Shown here piece after piece: positions 7,073-15,742 of a DNA stretch of 64,000 bases. The notes beneath the pieces are model-generated. The model was not told the DNA's origin. It ran no database searches and was given only the letters and a program-made list of their open reading frames with translations. How positions within the stretch are numbered: position 1 is the first letter of the stretch; each line of letters starts with the position of its first letter. Both the position numbers and the translations under genes were made by a program. The stretch lies in the NCBI RefSeq assembly GCF_000384475.1, contig NZ_ARWB01000001.1, forward strand, positions 2,336,176-2,400,175, written 5' to 3'. Source of the DNA: Methylopila sp. M107. GTDB taxonomy: Bacteria; Pseudomonadota; Alphaproteobacteria; Rhizobiales; Methylopilaceae.

Positions 7073-8839
7073 ATGAGTGAGTCGCCGACCCCCTACCGCG
7101 TCCTCGCCCGAAAATACCGTCCGCAGCGCTTCGAGGATCTGATCGGCCAGGAGCCGATGGTCCGCACGCTGCGCAACGCCTTCGCTTCGGGGCGCGTCGC
7201 GCAGGCCTGGATCCTCACGGGCGTGCGCGGGGTCGGCAAGACGACGACCGCCCGCATCCTCGCCCGCGCGCTGAACTATGAGCGCGCCGACGGCACGGGC
7301 GGCCCGACCGTCGAGCTCACGGAAAAGGGCGTGCATTGCGACGCCATCATGGAGTCGCGCCATGTCGACGTGATCGAGATGGACGCCGCCTCCCACACCG
7401 GCGTCGCGGATGTCCGCAACATCCTCGAGACGGTGCATTACGCGCCCGTGATGGCGCGCACAAAAGTCTTCATCATCGACGAAGTGCACATGCTATCGAC
7501 CAGCGCGTTCAACGCCTTCCTGAAAACGCTGGAGGAGCCGCCGCCGCATGTGAAGTTCGTGTTCGCGACGACGGAGCTGCGGAAAGTGCCCGTGACGGTG
7601 CTCTCCCGCTGCCAGAGCTTTTCGCTCAGGCGCGTCGCGGCGGACGAGATGACAGCGCATCTGAAGCGCATCTCCGACCTCGAAGAGGTCTCCATCGAGG
7701 ACGAGGCGCTGGCGGTGATCGCGCGCGCCTCGGAAGGCTCGGTGCGCGACGCGCTGTCGCTGCTCGACCAGGCGATCGCGCATGGCGAGGGCGCGGTCGA
7801 GGCGCAGGCGGTGCGCGGGATGCTCGGCCTCGCCGACCGCGGCGGCATCCTCGACCTGTTCGACGCCGTGATGCGCGGCGACGCGGCCGAGGCGCTGGAG
7901 CGGTTCCGCGCGAGCCATGACGCTGGCGCGGAGCCGGCCGCGGTGCTCGCCGACCTCGCCGAGACGGTCCACCTCGTCACGCGCATCAAGCTCGCGCCGA
8001 AGGCGGCCGATGATCCCGCGCTGTCGGAAGGCGAGCGTGTGCGCGGCCGGGAGTTCGCCGAGAAGCTCTCGATGCGGACGCTGTCGCGCGCCTGGCAGAT
8101 CCTGCTCAAGGGCGTGACCGAGACCCAGCTCGCAGCAAAGCCCGCGCAGGCCGCCGACATGGTGCTGGTGCGGCTTTGCTACGCGTCCGACCTGCCGAGC
8201 CCGGAAGAGGCGATCCGCGCTTTGGGCCAGCCCGACGGCGGCGCCCCGCGCGGACCCGCGCCGTCCGGGCCGTCGGGCGGCCGACCGGCCCCGGAAGCCA
8301 TGGCGCCGGCGCGGACAGGCCCGGCGCTCGGCGTGGCGCAGGGCCTCGCCCGCGCGCCGGAGCCGGCGCAGGCGCCCCGCGCGGAAAGCGTCGCGACGCT
8401 CTCGCTCGCGCGGTTCGAGGATCTGGTCGCGCTCGCGGCCAAGAACCGCGACATCCTGCTTCAGGGCGCGCTGACCAAGAACGTCCGGGTGGTGCGCTTC
8501 GAGGACGGACGGCTCGAATTCCAGCCGACAGGCGCCGCCGCGACCGACCTTGCGGGCCAGATCGCGAAGAAGGCGCAGGAGTGGACCGGCAAGCGCTGGA
8601 TGGTGTCGGTCGTCACCGGCGAGGGCGCGCCGACCATCCAGGAGCGCGACGACGCCGAGGCCGCGGCCCTGCTCGCGGGCGTCCAGGCGCATCCGCATGT
8701 CCGCGCGATCCTCGAAAAGGCGCCCGGCGCCGTGATCGTCGACGTCCGGACACGAGAGAGCGAGACCGCCGCTCCGGAGCTTGACGCGGCCGCGAGCGAC
8801 GCCCTACCTCCGGTCGAGGACGAAGACGACGATCTGTGA
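7073..8839 (+). CDS. dnaX: DNA polymerase III subunit tau (DnaX)
   Basis: ATPase of the clamp-loader complex that tethers polymerase cores and loads the beta clamp. It has 588 residues. The AAA+ module has Walker A GVRGVGKTT at about 50-58, Walker B IIDEVHML at about 134-141, sensor and arginine-finger region (FATTELRKVPVTVLSRCQSF) and a domain III collar. A Pro/Ala/Gly-rich linker follows (about 385-440), then the C-terminal tau region. The zinc module is degenerate: only one cysteine (KGVHCDAIMESRHVD) remains where E. coli DnaX has four. I see no A-rich slippery site for programmed frameshifting, so a gamma form by that route is not suggested. First gene of dnaX-ybaB-recR. Confidence 0.95.
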   Translation: MSESPTPYRVLARKYRPQRFEDLIGQEPMVRTLRNAFASGRVAQAWILTGVRGVGKTTTARILARALNYERADGTGGPTVELTEKGVHCDAIMESRHVDVIEMDAASHTGVADVRNILETVHYAPVMARTKVFIIDEVHMLSTSAFNAFLKTLEEPPPHVKFVFATTELRKVPVTVLSRCQSFSLRRVAADEMTAHLKRISDLEEVSIEDEALAVIARASEGSVRDALSLLDQAIAHGEGAVEAQAVRGMLGLADRGGILDLFDAVMRGDAAEALERFRASHDAGAEPAAVLADLAETVHLVTRIKLAPKAADDPALSEGERVRGREFAEKLSMRTLSRAWQILLKGVTETQLAAKPAQAADMVLVRLCYASDLPSPEEAIRALGQPDGGAPRGPAPSGPSGGRPAPEAMAPARTGPALGVAQGLARAPEPAQAPRAESVATLSLARFEDLVALAAKNRDILLQGALTKNVRVVRFEDGRLEFQPTGAAATDLAGQIAKKAQEWTGKRWMVSVVTGEGAPTIQERDDAEAAALLAGVQAHPHVRAILEKAPGAVIVDVRTRESETAAPELDAAASDALPPVEDEDDDL

Positions 8840-8852
8840 CGCCCGTCGCCGT

Positions 8853-8932
8853 TCGTCATTGCCGGGCTTGACCCGGCAATCCATCTCTTTTGAGGAAGTG
8901 ATGGATGCCCGGATCAAGTCCGGGCATGACGG
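8853..8932. repeat. Intergenic palindromic repeat pair between dnaX and ybaB
   Basis: Units CGTCATTGCCGGGCTTGACC-CGGCAATCCATC and GATGGATGCCCGGATCAAGT-CCGGGCATGACGG face each other. The same two units recur at 31,401-31,490. Confidence 0.8.
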
Positions 8933-8972
8933 CGGTGGGTTTGGGGCCGCCTACAACCGGTGAGGACGAGAC

Positions 8973-9296
8973 ATGCGCGACCTGATGGGCATGATGGCGA
9001 AGGCCAAGGAGCTCCAGCAGAAGATGCAGGAGGCGCAAGGCGAGCTCGACCAGGTCTCGGTCGAGGGCTCGTCCGGCGGCGGCCTCGTCACCGTGACGCT
9101 GACCGGCAAGGGCGCGCTGACGGGCCTCAAGATCGATCCAAGCCTCTTAAAGCCCGACGAGGCCGAGATCGTCGAGGACCTGATCGTCGCCGCCCACGCC
9201 GAGGCGCGGGCCAAGGCGGAAGCCGCGATGCAGGAGAAGATGTCGGCGCTGACCGCGGGGCTCCCGATTCCTCCGGGCATGAAGCTGCCGTTCTGA
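8973..9296 (+). CDS. ybaB: YbaB/EbfC family nucleoid-associated protein
   Basis: Small DNA-binding dimer that coats DNA and is nearly always co-transcribed with dnaX and recR. It has 107 residues, starting [20 protein letters not shown], with the conserved [13 protein letters not shown] beta-hairpin and a C-terminal [12 protein letters not shown] tail. GAGG lies 6 bases before the ATG. Spacing to dnaX (133 bp) and recR (378 bp) is larger than in most genomes because palindromic repeats occupy both gaps. A link to recombination repair with RecR is known from the neighbourhood; direct biochemistry is limited. Confidence 0.93.
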   Translation: MRDLMGMMAKAKELQQKMQEAQGELDQVSVEGSSGGGLVTVTLTGKGALTGLKIDPSLLKPDEAEIVEDLIVAAHAEARAKAEAAMQEKMSALTAGLPIPPGMKLPF

Positions 9297-9304
9297 GCGA
9301 AGCG

Positions 9305-9630
9305 CGTCATCCTGGACGGCCGAAGGCCGATCCGGGATCGTTCTCAGAACCAAGCTCGTCATTCCCCGACTTGTCCGGGGAATCCAGGCCAGATCCCGAA
9401 ACGCGGCGCGCTGGTAAGTCTGGATGGCCCGGACAAGCCGGGGCATGACGCGGTGGTGGCGCGCCTTTTCGGGACACGATCCCGGCTCGCGCTTCGCTCG
9501 GATGGTACGGCGCGCTAGGGGATGGTCGCGCGACGCCGTCATGCCCGGCGGAGCCGGGCATCCACGACTTACTGGGTTCGCAGAGCTCTACGCCGAAGTC
9601 GTGGATACCCGAGCAAGCTCGGGCATGACG
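9305..9630. repeat. Cluster of palindromic repeats filling the ybaB-recR gap
   Basis: The 378-bp gap holds at least three elements: GCGTCATCCTGGACGGCCG...CCGGGATCG at 9305-9340; CGTCATTCCCCGACTTGTCC...TCTGGATGGCCCGGACAAGC...GGGGCATGACG at about 9356-9450; and a family E unit at about 9538-9630 (GTCATGCCCGG...CATCCACGACTT ... AAGTCGTGGATACCCG...CGGGCATGACG) with CTCTACG at 9586-9592 in its centre. Nothing else is seen in this gap. Confidence 0.8.
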
Positions 9631-9674
9631 TTGGAGACGGCTCCGCCCAACTCGAAAACGCGCCAGGGGGAAGC

Positions 9675-10280
9675 ATGTCCCGCACCGCAGCCGGCCCAGA
9701 GATCGAGCGACTGATCCAGCTTCTCGCGAAGCTGCCGGGTCTGGGCCCGCGTTCGGCGCGGCGCGCGGCGCTGCATCTGCTGACCCGGCGGGACAGCCTG
9801 CTCGAACCCCTGTCCGACGCCATGAAGATCGCCTGCGAGCGCGTCGTCGTGTGCGGGACCTGCGCGAACGTCGACACCCAAAACCCGTGCGCGATCTGCC
9901 GCGACGCAAGGCGCGACGCGTCGACCATCGTGGTGGTGGAGGACGTCTCCGACCTCTGGGCGCTGGAGCGATCGGGAGCGGTGTCGGCGCGCTACCATGT
10001 GCTCGGCGGCACGCTGTCGGCGCTCGACGGGCGGGGGCCGGAAGACCTCAACCTCGGGACGCTCGCCGAGCGCGCGAAGGATGCTGCGGTGATTGAGGTC
10101 ATCATCGCGGTCAACGCCACCGTCGAGGGGCAGACGACCGCGCATTACGTCACCGACCTCTTGGGCGAGGCCGACGTGAAGGTCACGCGGCTCGCCCATG
10201 GCGTGCCGGTCGGCGGCGAGCTCGACTATCTCGACGACGGCACGCTCGCCGCCGCGATCCGCAGCCGCACGGCGTTTTGA
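9675..10280 (+). CDS. recR: Recombination mediator RecR
   Basis: Acts with RecO (and RecF) to load RecA on gapped single-stranded DNA. It has 201 residues: an N-terminal helix-hairpin-helix ([20 protein letters not shown]), a cysteine zinc finger ([18 protein letters not shown]), a Toprim domain ([14 protein letters not shown], then [17 protein letters not shown]) and a C-terminal region with [17 protein letters not shown]. The ATG at 9675 follows AGGGGGAAGC, an excellent ribosome binding site; the longer reading frame upstream is repeat sequence. Last gene of dnaX-ybaB-recR. Confidence 0.96.
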   Translation: MSRTAAGPEIERLIQLLAKLPGLGPRSARRAALHLLTRRDSLLEPLSDAMKIACERVVVCGTCANVDTQNPCAICRDARRDASTIVVVEDVSDLWALERSGAVSARYHVLGGTLSALDGRGPEDLNLGTLAERAKDAAVIEVIIAVNATVEGQTTAHYVTDLLGEADVKVTRLAHGVPVGGELDYLDDGTLAAAIRSRTAF

Positions 10281-10436
10281 GCCGCTCGGGAGCGTATCGC
10301 TGTAACGGAGAGGGAGAGTCTAAGTTAGACCAGTCAGCCCACGGGATTTCGTCTACGACGTATTGCGATCATTCGTGGGTGACGGTCTGGTCAATTCTAT
10401 CGTGTCGGTAAATGTCAGTGTCAGCGTTGCCCGGTT

Positions 10437-10691
10437 TTATCCCGCTATAGCCTTGAGGCTCAAATGCGCTAACCTGCCGGTCGATGGCATCATCGTATCG
10501 AACTCGATTGTATCCTTTGTGAACTCAACACCGGAAATCTCAAATTCCTCGCTATCGTTGGCATCTACGGCGGTGATCTTGAGCCCATTTCCCTCGACGA
10601 TGATCTCGTACTCCGCGCTGTTGTAATCGTCTTCAGATCGCCAGCGACCGAGCAGCGCGGTTGGGATGTGCAGGAAAAATACGTTGCTCAT
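10437..10691 (-). CDS. Small hypothetical protein
   Basis: An 84-residue acidic protein (starts MSNVFFLHIPTALLGRWRSE) with alternating beta-like segments (AEYEIIVEGNGLKITAVDAN, ISGVEFTKDTIEFDTMMPST), which suggests a small beta-barrel or sandwich. The start at 10691 has a weak AGG upstream; the frame is open to 10790. The stretch is visibly richer in A and T than its neighbours, so it may have been acquired. It stands alone between recR (other strand, 156 bp away, nothing found in that gap) and a large repeat. I do not recognise the family; it could also be a chance frame, but the composition looks protein-like. Confidence 0.5.
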   Translation of the reverse strand: MSNVFFLHIPTALLGRWRSEDDYNSAEYEIIVEGNGLKITAVDANDSEEFEISGVEFTKDTIEFDTMMPSTGRLAHLSLKAIAG

Positions 10692-10863
10692 GTCAGCCTG
10701 ATCTGCCGAACGAGTTAAGGTCTGTTTCCCTGAAGCCGTTCTTACAGCCAGCAGACGAGAAGCGTCACCCTTGCCGAGGGCCAGAAACACAAGTTTTTCA
10801 GTTACCGGATCGAGCGATCTTCACCTCTCACCTCGGCAACGTTTCCACACCGGCCGCCTCGGT

Positions 10864-11020
10864 TCCTCCTCCGCGAAGCGGGGGAGGGGGACCATGCGAA
10901 GCATGGTGGAGGGGGCCCCGCTTCAGGATGAGGCTCAGGAGGCGACGTAGCGCTCTACGCCTCGCCCCCTCCACCGCCTTCGGCGGTCCCCCTCCCCCGT
11001 GCTGCGCACGGAGGAGGATC
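10864..11020. repeat. 157-bp hairpin repeat (family C, copy 1)
   Basis: Ends CCTCCTCCGCGAAGCGGGGG and CCCCCGTGCTGCGCACGGAG flank inner arms GGGGGACCATGCGAAGCATG and CACCGCCTTCGGCGGTCCCC. CTCTACG lies at 10,953-10,959 near the middle. A second copy is at 49,957-50,125. Confidence 0.85.
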
Positions 11021-11032
11021 ACGGGCGGCGGC

Positions 11033-12436
11033 TCACACGTTGAGCAGCAGGTACTCCCGCTCCCACGGAGAGATCACCTTCATGAAGGTCTCGAACTCGG
11101 CGCGCTTGATCGCGCCATAGGTCGCGATGAAGGTCTTGCCGAAGACGTCCTGCAGCGGCTCGCAGCTCTCGAAGGCGGCGACCGCCTCCAGCAGGCCGCG
11201 TGGCAGGTCGTAGTTCAGACCGTGGGCCGAACCCTCGATCGGCTCCGTCGGCGTCAGCCCCTCGACCATGCCGAGATAGCCGGCCGCGAGCGAGGCCGCG
11301 ATCGCGATGTAGGGATTGGCGTCCGACGAGGGCACCCGGTTCTCGACGCGCCGCGCGTCCGGCCCGGAGGGCGGCACGCGGATGCCGGTGGTGCGGTTGT
11401 CGTAGCCCCACTGGACGTTGATCGGCGCCGAGGACTGGCGCGTCAGCCGCCGGTAGGAGTTCACGTAAGGCGCCAGCACGCACATCAGGTTCGGCAGGTA
11501 TTTCTGCGTGCCCCCAAGGAAGGAGAAGAACTCGGCCGAGGGTTTTCCGCTCGGATCCGAGAAGATGTTCTGGCCGGTCTTCGCATGCAGCACCGACTGG
11601 TGGATGTGCATCGCCGAGCCCGGCTGGTTCGCGATGGGCTTGGCCATGAAGGTCGCGTACATTTTGTGCTTGAGCGCGGCCTCGCGGATCGTCCGCTTGA
11701 ACAGGAAGACCTGGTCGGCGAGTTCGAGCGGCGCGCCGTGACGGAGGTTGATCTCCATCTGGGCCGCGCCCTCCTCGTGGATCAGCGTGTCGATCTCGAG
11801 GCCCTGCGCCTCCGAGAACGAGTAGATGTCCTCGAACAGCTCGTCGAACTCGTTGACGGCCGAGATCGAATAGGACTGGCGGCCGGTCTCGGGCCGCCCC
11901 GAGCGGCCGATCGGCGGCTCCAGCGGATAGTCCGGATCGGTGTTGGGCTTGACCAGATAGAACTCGATCTCGGGCGCGATGATCGGGGTCCAGCCGCGAT
12001 GCGAATAGAGGTCGATCACGCGCCGGAGCAGCTGGCGCGGCGAGACCTCGGCCGGACGGCCGTCGCGGTGGAACGCGTCGTGGATGATCTGCGCCGTCGG
12101 GTCGTTGGCCCAGGGGACGGTGGAGAGCGTCGACCAGTCGGGCTCGAGCACGAGGTCGGCGTCGGTCGGGTCGCCGCCGCCCGGCTCGTCCTCGTCGGCG
12201 TAGCCGCCGGAAATCGTCTGGTGGAAGATGGACGAGGGCATGTTCATCGTCGGCGAATTGAAGAACTTCTGCGCCGGCATGATCTTTCCGCGCGCGACGC
12301 CGGCCTGGTCGGGCACCAGGCATTCGAGCTCCTCGACGCCGCGATCCGCCACCCATTCGCGCGCGGCTTCGAGATCGCTCGCGCCACGCCGCTCGGCGAT
12401 GGACTCGCGCAGGCCGGCCCGCTTCTTCTTGCTCAT
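11033..12436 (-). CDS. puuA: Glutamine synthetase family protein, probable gamma-glutamylputrescine synthetase
   Basis: ATP-dependent ligase with the glutamine synthetase fold, 467 residues. Visible motifs are EIEFYLV (metal site), HEEGAAQMEINLRHG, AKPIANQPGSAMHIHQSVLH (ATP and metal-site histidines), SYRRLTRQSSAPINVQWGYD and ENRVPSSDANPYIAIAASLA. The N-terminal beta-grasp domain contains ARGKIMPAQKF, typical of the PuuA-like subgroup rather than of GlnA. Its position directly before a secreted caspase and a PotFGHI-type polyamine importer supports a role in gamma-glutamylation of putrescine or a related amine; the substrate is inferred. Start at 12436 (MSKKKRAGLRE); the frame is open farther upstream without family support. 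Confidence 0.85.
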   Translation of the reverse strand: MSKKKRAGLRESIAERRGASDLEAAREWVADRGVEELECLVPDQAGVARGKIMPAQKFFNSPTMNMPSSIFHQTISGGYADEDEPGGGDPTDADLVLEPDWSTLSTVPWANDPTAQIIHDAFHRDGRPAEVSPRQLLRRVIDLYSHRGWTPIIAPEIEFYLVKPNTDPDYPLEPPIGRSGRPETGRQSYSISAVNEFDELFEDIYSFSEAQGLEIDTLIHEEGAAQMEINLRHGAPLELADQVFLFKRTIREAALKHKMYATFMAKPIANQPGSAMHIHQSVLHAKTGQNIFSDPSGKPSAEFFSFLGGTQKYLPNLMCVLAPYVNSYRRLTRQSSAPINVQWGYDNRTTGIRVPPSGPDARRVENRVPSSDANPYIAIAASLAAGYLGMVEGLTPTEPIEGSAHGLNYDLPRGLLEAVAAFESCEPLQDVFGKTFIATYGAIKRAEFETFMKVISPWEREYLLLNV

Positions 12437-12747
12437 CAGGTCACTCAAAATCGTTCGCGGCGCCGGCCCGAGGCCAGGATGACGCCGACCCGAGCCGGCA
12501 TAGGCGCGCAAGCGCAGGGCTCGCGCGGTCCTTGATCTTGGGGCGCTCCCGGATCGGGTCTGGGAGGGAGTATGTCGAAAGCGGCCCCGATGCGGAGCCC
12601 GAGGCTCCGCTGTTCGAGCCTGCCCGAGCGCAGCGGGCAAATCAATCCGGACGGCGCGCCGCGCATGTCGGGCGCGAATCTCGCAATCCGCGGATGACAC
12701 GCGATCCGCCGCCACGCTAGCTTCGCCCGATGCACCGGGGGGTAGCG

Positions 12748-14352
12748 ATGGCGCGTGTCGGGTTTATCTTTGCGGCGGCGTTGGTCGCGGCGTCGTCAAT
12801 AAGCGGGTCGGCTCAAGCAGCAAACAAGCAGGACCAAACTCGGTGCGAATCTTCAGATGCGGACGTCAGCATCGCAGGCTGCTCCGCGCTGATCGAAAGC
12901 AGCGCTGGCAAAAGCAAGGCTTACCGCGCGTTGGTGTTCCTGAAGCGCGGATCTGCTTATGGGAAAAAAGGCGAGCTGGACCGCGCCGTCGCGGACTATG
13001 ACAGCGCAATCTCGATCAATCCGAAATATGCGGTGGCCTTCACCAATCGCGGCAACACTTATGCACAGAAGGGCGATTTGGACCGCGCCGTCGCGGACTA
13101 TGACCGTGCAATCTCGATCAATCCGAAAGATGCGGGAGCAATCGTCAATCGCGGCATCACGTATGCCGAGAAGGGCGACCTAAATCGCTCCATCCTGGAC
13201 TTTGACCGCGCGATAGCGATCAACCCAGGACTTGTCGAGGCCTTTTACAATCGCGGCGTCGCCTACCTGAAGACGGGCGATCTTGACCGTTCGATCGCGG
13301 ACCACGACCGTGCGATCGCGATCAACCCTGACTACGCCCTAGCCTTCAACAACCGCGGTGACGCCTACCAGTCGAAAGGCGACCTGACGCGCGCCGTCGC
13401 GGACTTCGACCGCTTCATTGCGCTTGCGCCGCCCGGGGTCGACGCCGTGCGCGCCAAGCGTGACGCGGCGACGAAGATTGCTTTGGCGCGGGCAGCGGAA
13501 GCGCTGAAGCCCTCTGCCGTCGCCGAGGCGCCTCTGCCCTCGCCCGCTCCGGTGACGGCGAAGCCCACGCCGGCGCCCGGCCCCCAGGCGAGACGCCTCG
13601 CGCTCGTCGTCGGCAATGGCGGCTACGCCAAGATCGGCAGCCTGCGGAACACCGTCGCCGACGCGCGGGCGATCGGGGAGAAGCTCGTCGCGAAGGGCTT
13701 CGACGTCACCTCCCGTTTCGATCTCGGGCGGACGGATTTCCTCATCGCCTTCGACCGTTTCAAGGAACAGGTGGGCGAGGGCGACGAGGTGGTGATCTAC
13801 TATGCGGGCCACGGCCTCGAACTGGAAGGCGCGAACTTTCTGATCCCGACCGACGTCCCGGCCTTCTCGCCCGGAGCCAAGCAGTTGATCCAGGACAGTT
13901 CGGTCAACCTCGTCTCGCTGCTGATCCAGCTCTCCGGACGCAGCCCGCGCGCGACCGTGGTGATCCTCGACGCCTGCCGCAACAATCCCTTTCCCAACGA
14001 CCTGAAGGTCGCGTCGAACACCCGCAGCGGCGGGGTGGTCAAGGAAGGCCTAGGGCAGGTCAGCGCGCCGGAAGGAACGATGGTGATGTACTCGGCGGGC
14101 GTGAACCAGACCGCGCTCGACAGGCTGGGCGACGACGACCGCGATCCCAACGGGCTGTTCACCCGGCGGCTGCTGCGCCTGATGGACGAGGAGGGTCTCG
14201 AGATCAGCGGCATGGCGAAGCGCCTGCGCGGCGAGGTGCAGGCGGCCGCCAAGACCGTGAACGACGAGGCGACCGGCAAGCCGCACGCCCAGACGCCCGC
14301 AGTGTACGACCAGATGGTCGGCGAGTTCTATTTCACGGCGAGGAAGGGGTGA
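12748..14352 (+). CDS. Secreted TPR-caspase (orthocaspase, peptidase C14-like) protein
   Basis: A 534-residue exported protein. Signal peptide MARVGFIFAAALVAASSISG...AQA; five consecutive tetratricopeptide repeats (about residues 58-230), each ending in the pattern DRAI-INP; a Pro/Ala linker; then a caspase-like domain from about 282. The p20 core is seen in RRLALVVGNGGYAKIGSLRN, the catalytic His in IYYAGHGLE (about H355) and the catalytic Cys in VILDACRNNPF (about C410). Both dyad residues are intact, so it should be an active cysteine peptidase cleaving after a basic residue, as in this family. ATG at 12748 is preferred because GGGGGG stands before it; 12730 is an alternative. Its role and substrate are unknown. 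It lies between puuA and the polyamine importer. Confidence 0.85.
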   Translation: MARVGFIFAAALVAASSISGSAQAANKQDQTRCESSDADVSIAGCSALIESSAGKSKAYRALVFLKRGSAYGKKGELDRAVADYDSAISINPKYAVAFTNRGNTYAQKGDLDRAVADYDRAISINPKDAGAIVNRGITYAEKGDLNRSILDFDRAIAINPGLVEAFYNRGVAYLKTGDLDRSIADHDRAIAINPDYALAFNNRGDAYQSKGDLTRAVADFDRFIALAPPGVDAVRAKRDAATKIALARAAEALKPSAVAEAPLPSPAPVTAKPTPAPGPQARRLALVVGNGGYAKIGSLRNTVADARAIGEKLVAKGFDVTSRFDLGRTDFLIAFDRFKEQVGEGDEVVIYYAGHGLELEGANFLIPTDVPAFSPGAKQLIQDSSVNLVSLLIQLSGRSPRATVVILDACRNNPFPNDLKVASNTRSGGVVKEGLGQVSAPEGTMVMYSAGVNQTALDRLGDDDRDPNGLFTRRLLRLMDEEGLEISGMAKRLRGEVQAAAKTVNDEATGKPHAQTPAVYDQMVGEFYFTARKG

Positions 14353-14497
14353 TCGGGCCAAGGCCCGAGAAGGCGGCGCCGGGGGCGAAAAGTTGGCGCG
14401 CAAATAAGCGTGCTGTTCAGTTGTGCGCGGCGCGGGCGGCGGCTAGCCTTCGCCGTGTCCGCCTCCGCGAAGGGTCGGGGGCGAGGGGAATTCACGC

Positions 14498-15613
14498 ATG
14501 AAGACCAAAGGGTTTGCGGCCGCCCTGTTCGCCGCGCTCGGCCTGTCGGCCGGGCTCGCGCTCGGCGCAGGCGGAGCTTCGGCGGCGGGCAAGGAAGTCC
14601 GCATCTACAACTGGTCGGACTATATCGACGACCAGATTCTCAAGGACTTCGAGGCCGAGACCGGCATCAAGCCGGTCTATGACGTGTTCGATTCAAACGA
14701 GATCCTCGAGACCAAGCTGCTCAGCGGCAAGTCCGGCTACGACGTCGTGGTGCCGTCCGCGACCTTCCTGTCGCGCCAGATCAAGGCAGGCGTTTTCCAG
14801 AAGCTCGACAAGTCGAAGCTGCCGAACCTCTCCAACACCTGGCCGGAGATCTACCAGCGGATCGCCAAATACGATCCCGACAACGCCTATTCGATCAACT
14901 ACATGTGGGGCACGACCGGCATCGGCTACAATGTCGACAAGGTCAAGAAGGCGTTTCCGGACGCGCCGCTCGACAGCTGGGCGCTGGTCTACAATCCGGA
15001 CAACCTGAAGAAGCTCAAGGGTTGCGGCGTGATGTTCCTCGACAGCCCCGAGGACCTGCTGCCGTCGGTTCTGAACTATCTCGGCCTGTCGCCGGACTGG
15101 TCGGACGTCAAGAACGTCGAGAAGGCCGCCGAGCATCTCGCCAAGCTGAAGCCTTACGTCACCAAGTTCCATTCGTCCGAATACATCAATGCGCTGGCGA
15201 ACGGGAACATCTGCGTCACGGTCGGCTATTCGGGCGACATCTTCCAGGCGAAGACCCGCGCGGAGGAAGCGAAGAAAGGCGTGAACGTCGAATATTCGCT
15301 GCCGAAGGAGGGCGCCCAGCTCTGGTTCGACGAGATGGCGATCCCGGCCGACGCGCCCAACGTCGAGAACGCGCACGCCTTCCTCAACTACATCCTGAAG
15401 CCCGAAGTTGCGGCCAAAGCCTCGAACTTCGTGTCCTACGCCAACGGCAACCTGAAGTCCCAGGAGTTCATCGACGCCTCGGTGAAGGACAACCCGTCGA
15501 TCTACCCGACGCCGGAGGTGTTCGCGAAGCTCTACACGGTGCCGTCGATCGAGGACCCGAAGGTTCAGCGCGCCCTGACGCGGGCGTGGACCAAGGCGAA
15601 GAGCGGGCGGTGA
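14498..15613 (+). CDS. potF: Polyamine ABC transporter substrate-binding protein (PotF-like)
   Basis: Periplasmic receptor for putrescine or spermidine. It has 371 residues with a signal peptide (MKTKGFAAALFAALGLSAGL...ASA). The mature N-terminus KEVRIYNWSDYIDDQILKDF is the hallmark of PotD/PotF, followed by YDVVVPSATFLSRQI, the acidic and aromatic ligand residues in YMWGTTGIGYN and the C-terminal lobe sequence VGYSGDIFQAKTRA. It is the first gene of a PotF-G-H-I set on the plus strand; the next gene is separated by repeats and a GIY-YIG gene. PotF rather than PotD is chosen by general resemblance, so the exact polyamine is uncertain. Confidence 0.9.
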   Translation: MKTKGFAAALFAALGLSAGLALGAGGASAAGKEVRIYNWSDYIDDQILKDFEAETGIKPVYDVFDSNEILETKLLSGKSGYDVVVPSATFLSRQIKAGVFQKLDKSKLPNLSNTWPEIYQRIAKYDPDNAYSINYMWGTTGIGYNVDKVKKAFPDAPLDSWALVYNPDNLKKLKGCGVMFLDSPEDLLPSVLNYLGLSPDWSDVKNVEKAAEHLAKLKPYVTKFHSSEYINALANGNICVTVGYSGDIFQAKTRAEEAKKGVNVEYSLPKEGAQLWFDEMAIPADAPNVENAHAFLNYILKPEVAAKASNFVSYANGNLKSQEFIDASVKDNPSIYPTPEVFAKLYTVPSIEDPKVQRALTRAWTKAKSGR

Positions 15614-15626
15614 GCTGACGGGAAAG

Positions 15627-15670
15627 CGTCATCCCGGACGACGGCGAAGGCCGTCGATCCGGGATCGTCC
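15627..15670. repeat. Family B palindrome upstream of the GIY-YIG unit
   Basis: CGTCATCCCGGACGACGGCG continues to GCCGTCGATCCGGGATCGTC. It is an imperfect hairpin of the same type as the following inverted repeat, and lies between potF and the nuclease unit. Confidence 0.75.
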
Positions 15671-15688
15671 TCAGGATGTGGCTCAGGC

Positions 15689-15727
15689 CGTCATCCCGGC
15701 CGAGCAGAGCGAGAGCCGGGATCGTCC
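15689..15727 (+). repeat. Left inverted repeat of the GIY-YIG unit
   Basis: CGTCATCCCGGCCGAGCAGA... ending GAGAGCCGGGATCGT. It matches, in reverse complement, the sequence at 16,042-16,080, with perfect agreement over the outer 13 bases and the inner 14 or so. Confidence 0.85.
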
Positions 15728-15742
15728 TCGGGGTGCGGCGAA

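Noticed and set aside
9305-9630. Possible CRISPR array
   Set aside because: The repeats are palindromic units of different families with irregular spacing and no unique spacers of constant length; no cas genes.
10661-12535. A 624-codon open frame on the plus strand
   Set aside because: Antisense to the glutamine synthetase gene, Arg/His-rich composition typical of shadows, and it runs through a palindromic repeat.
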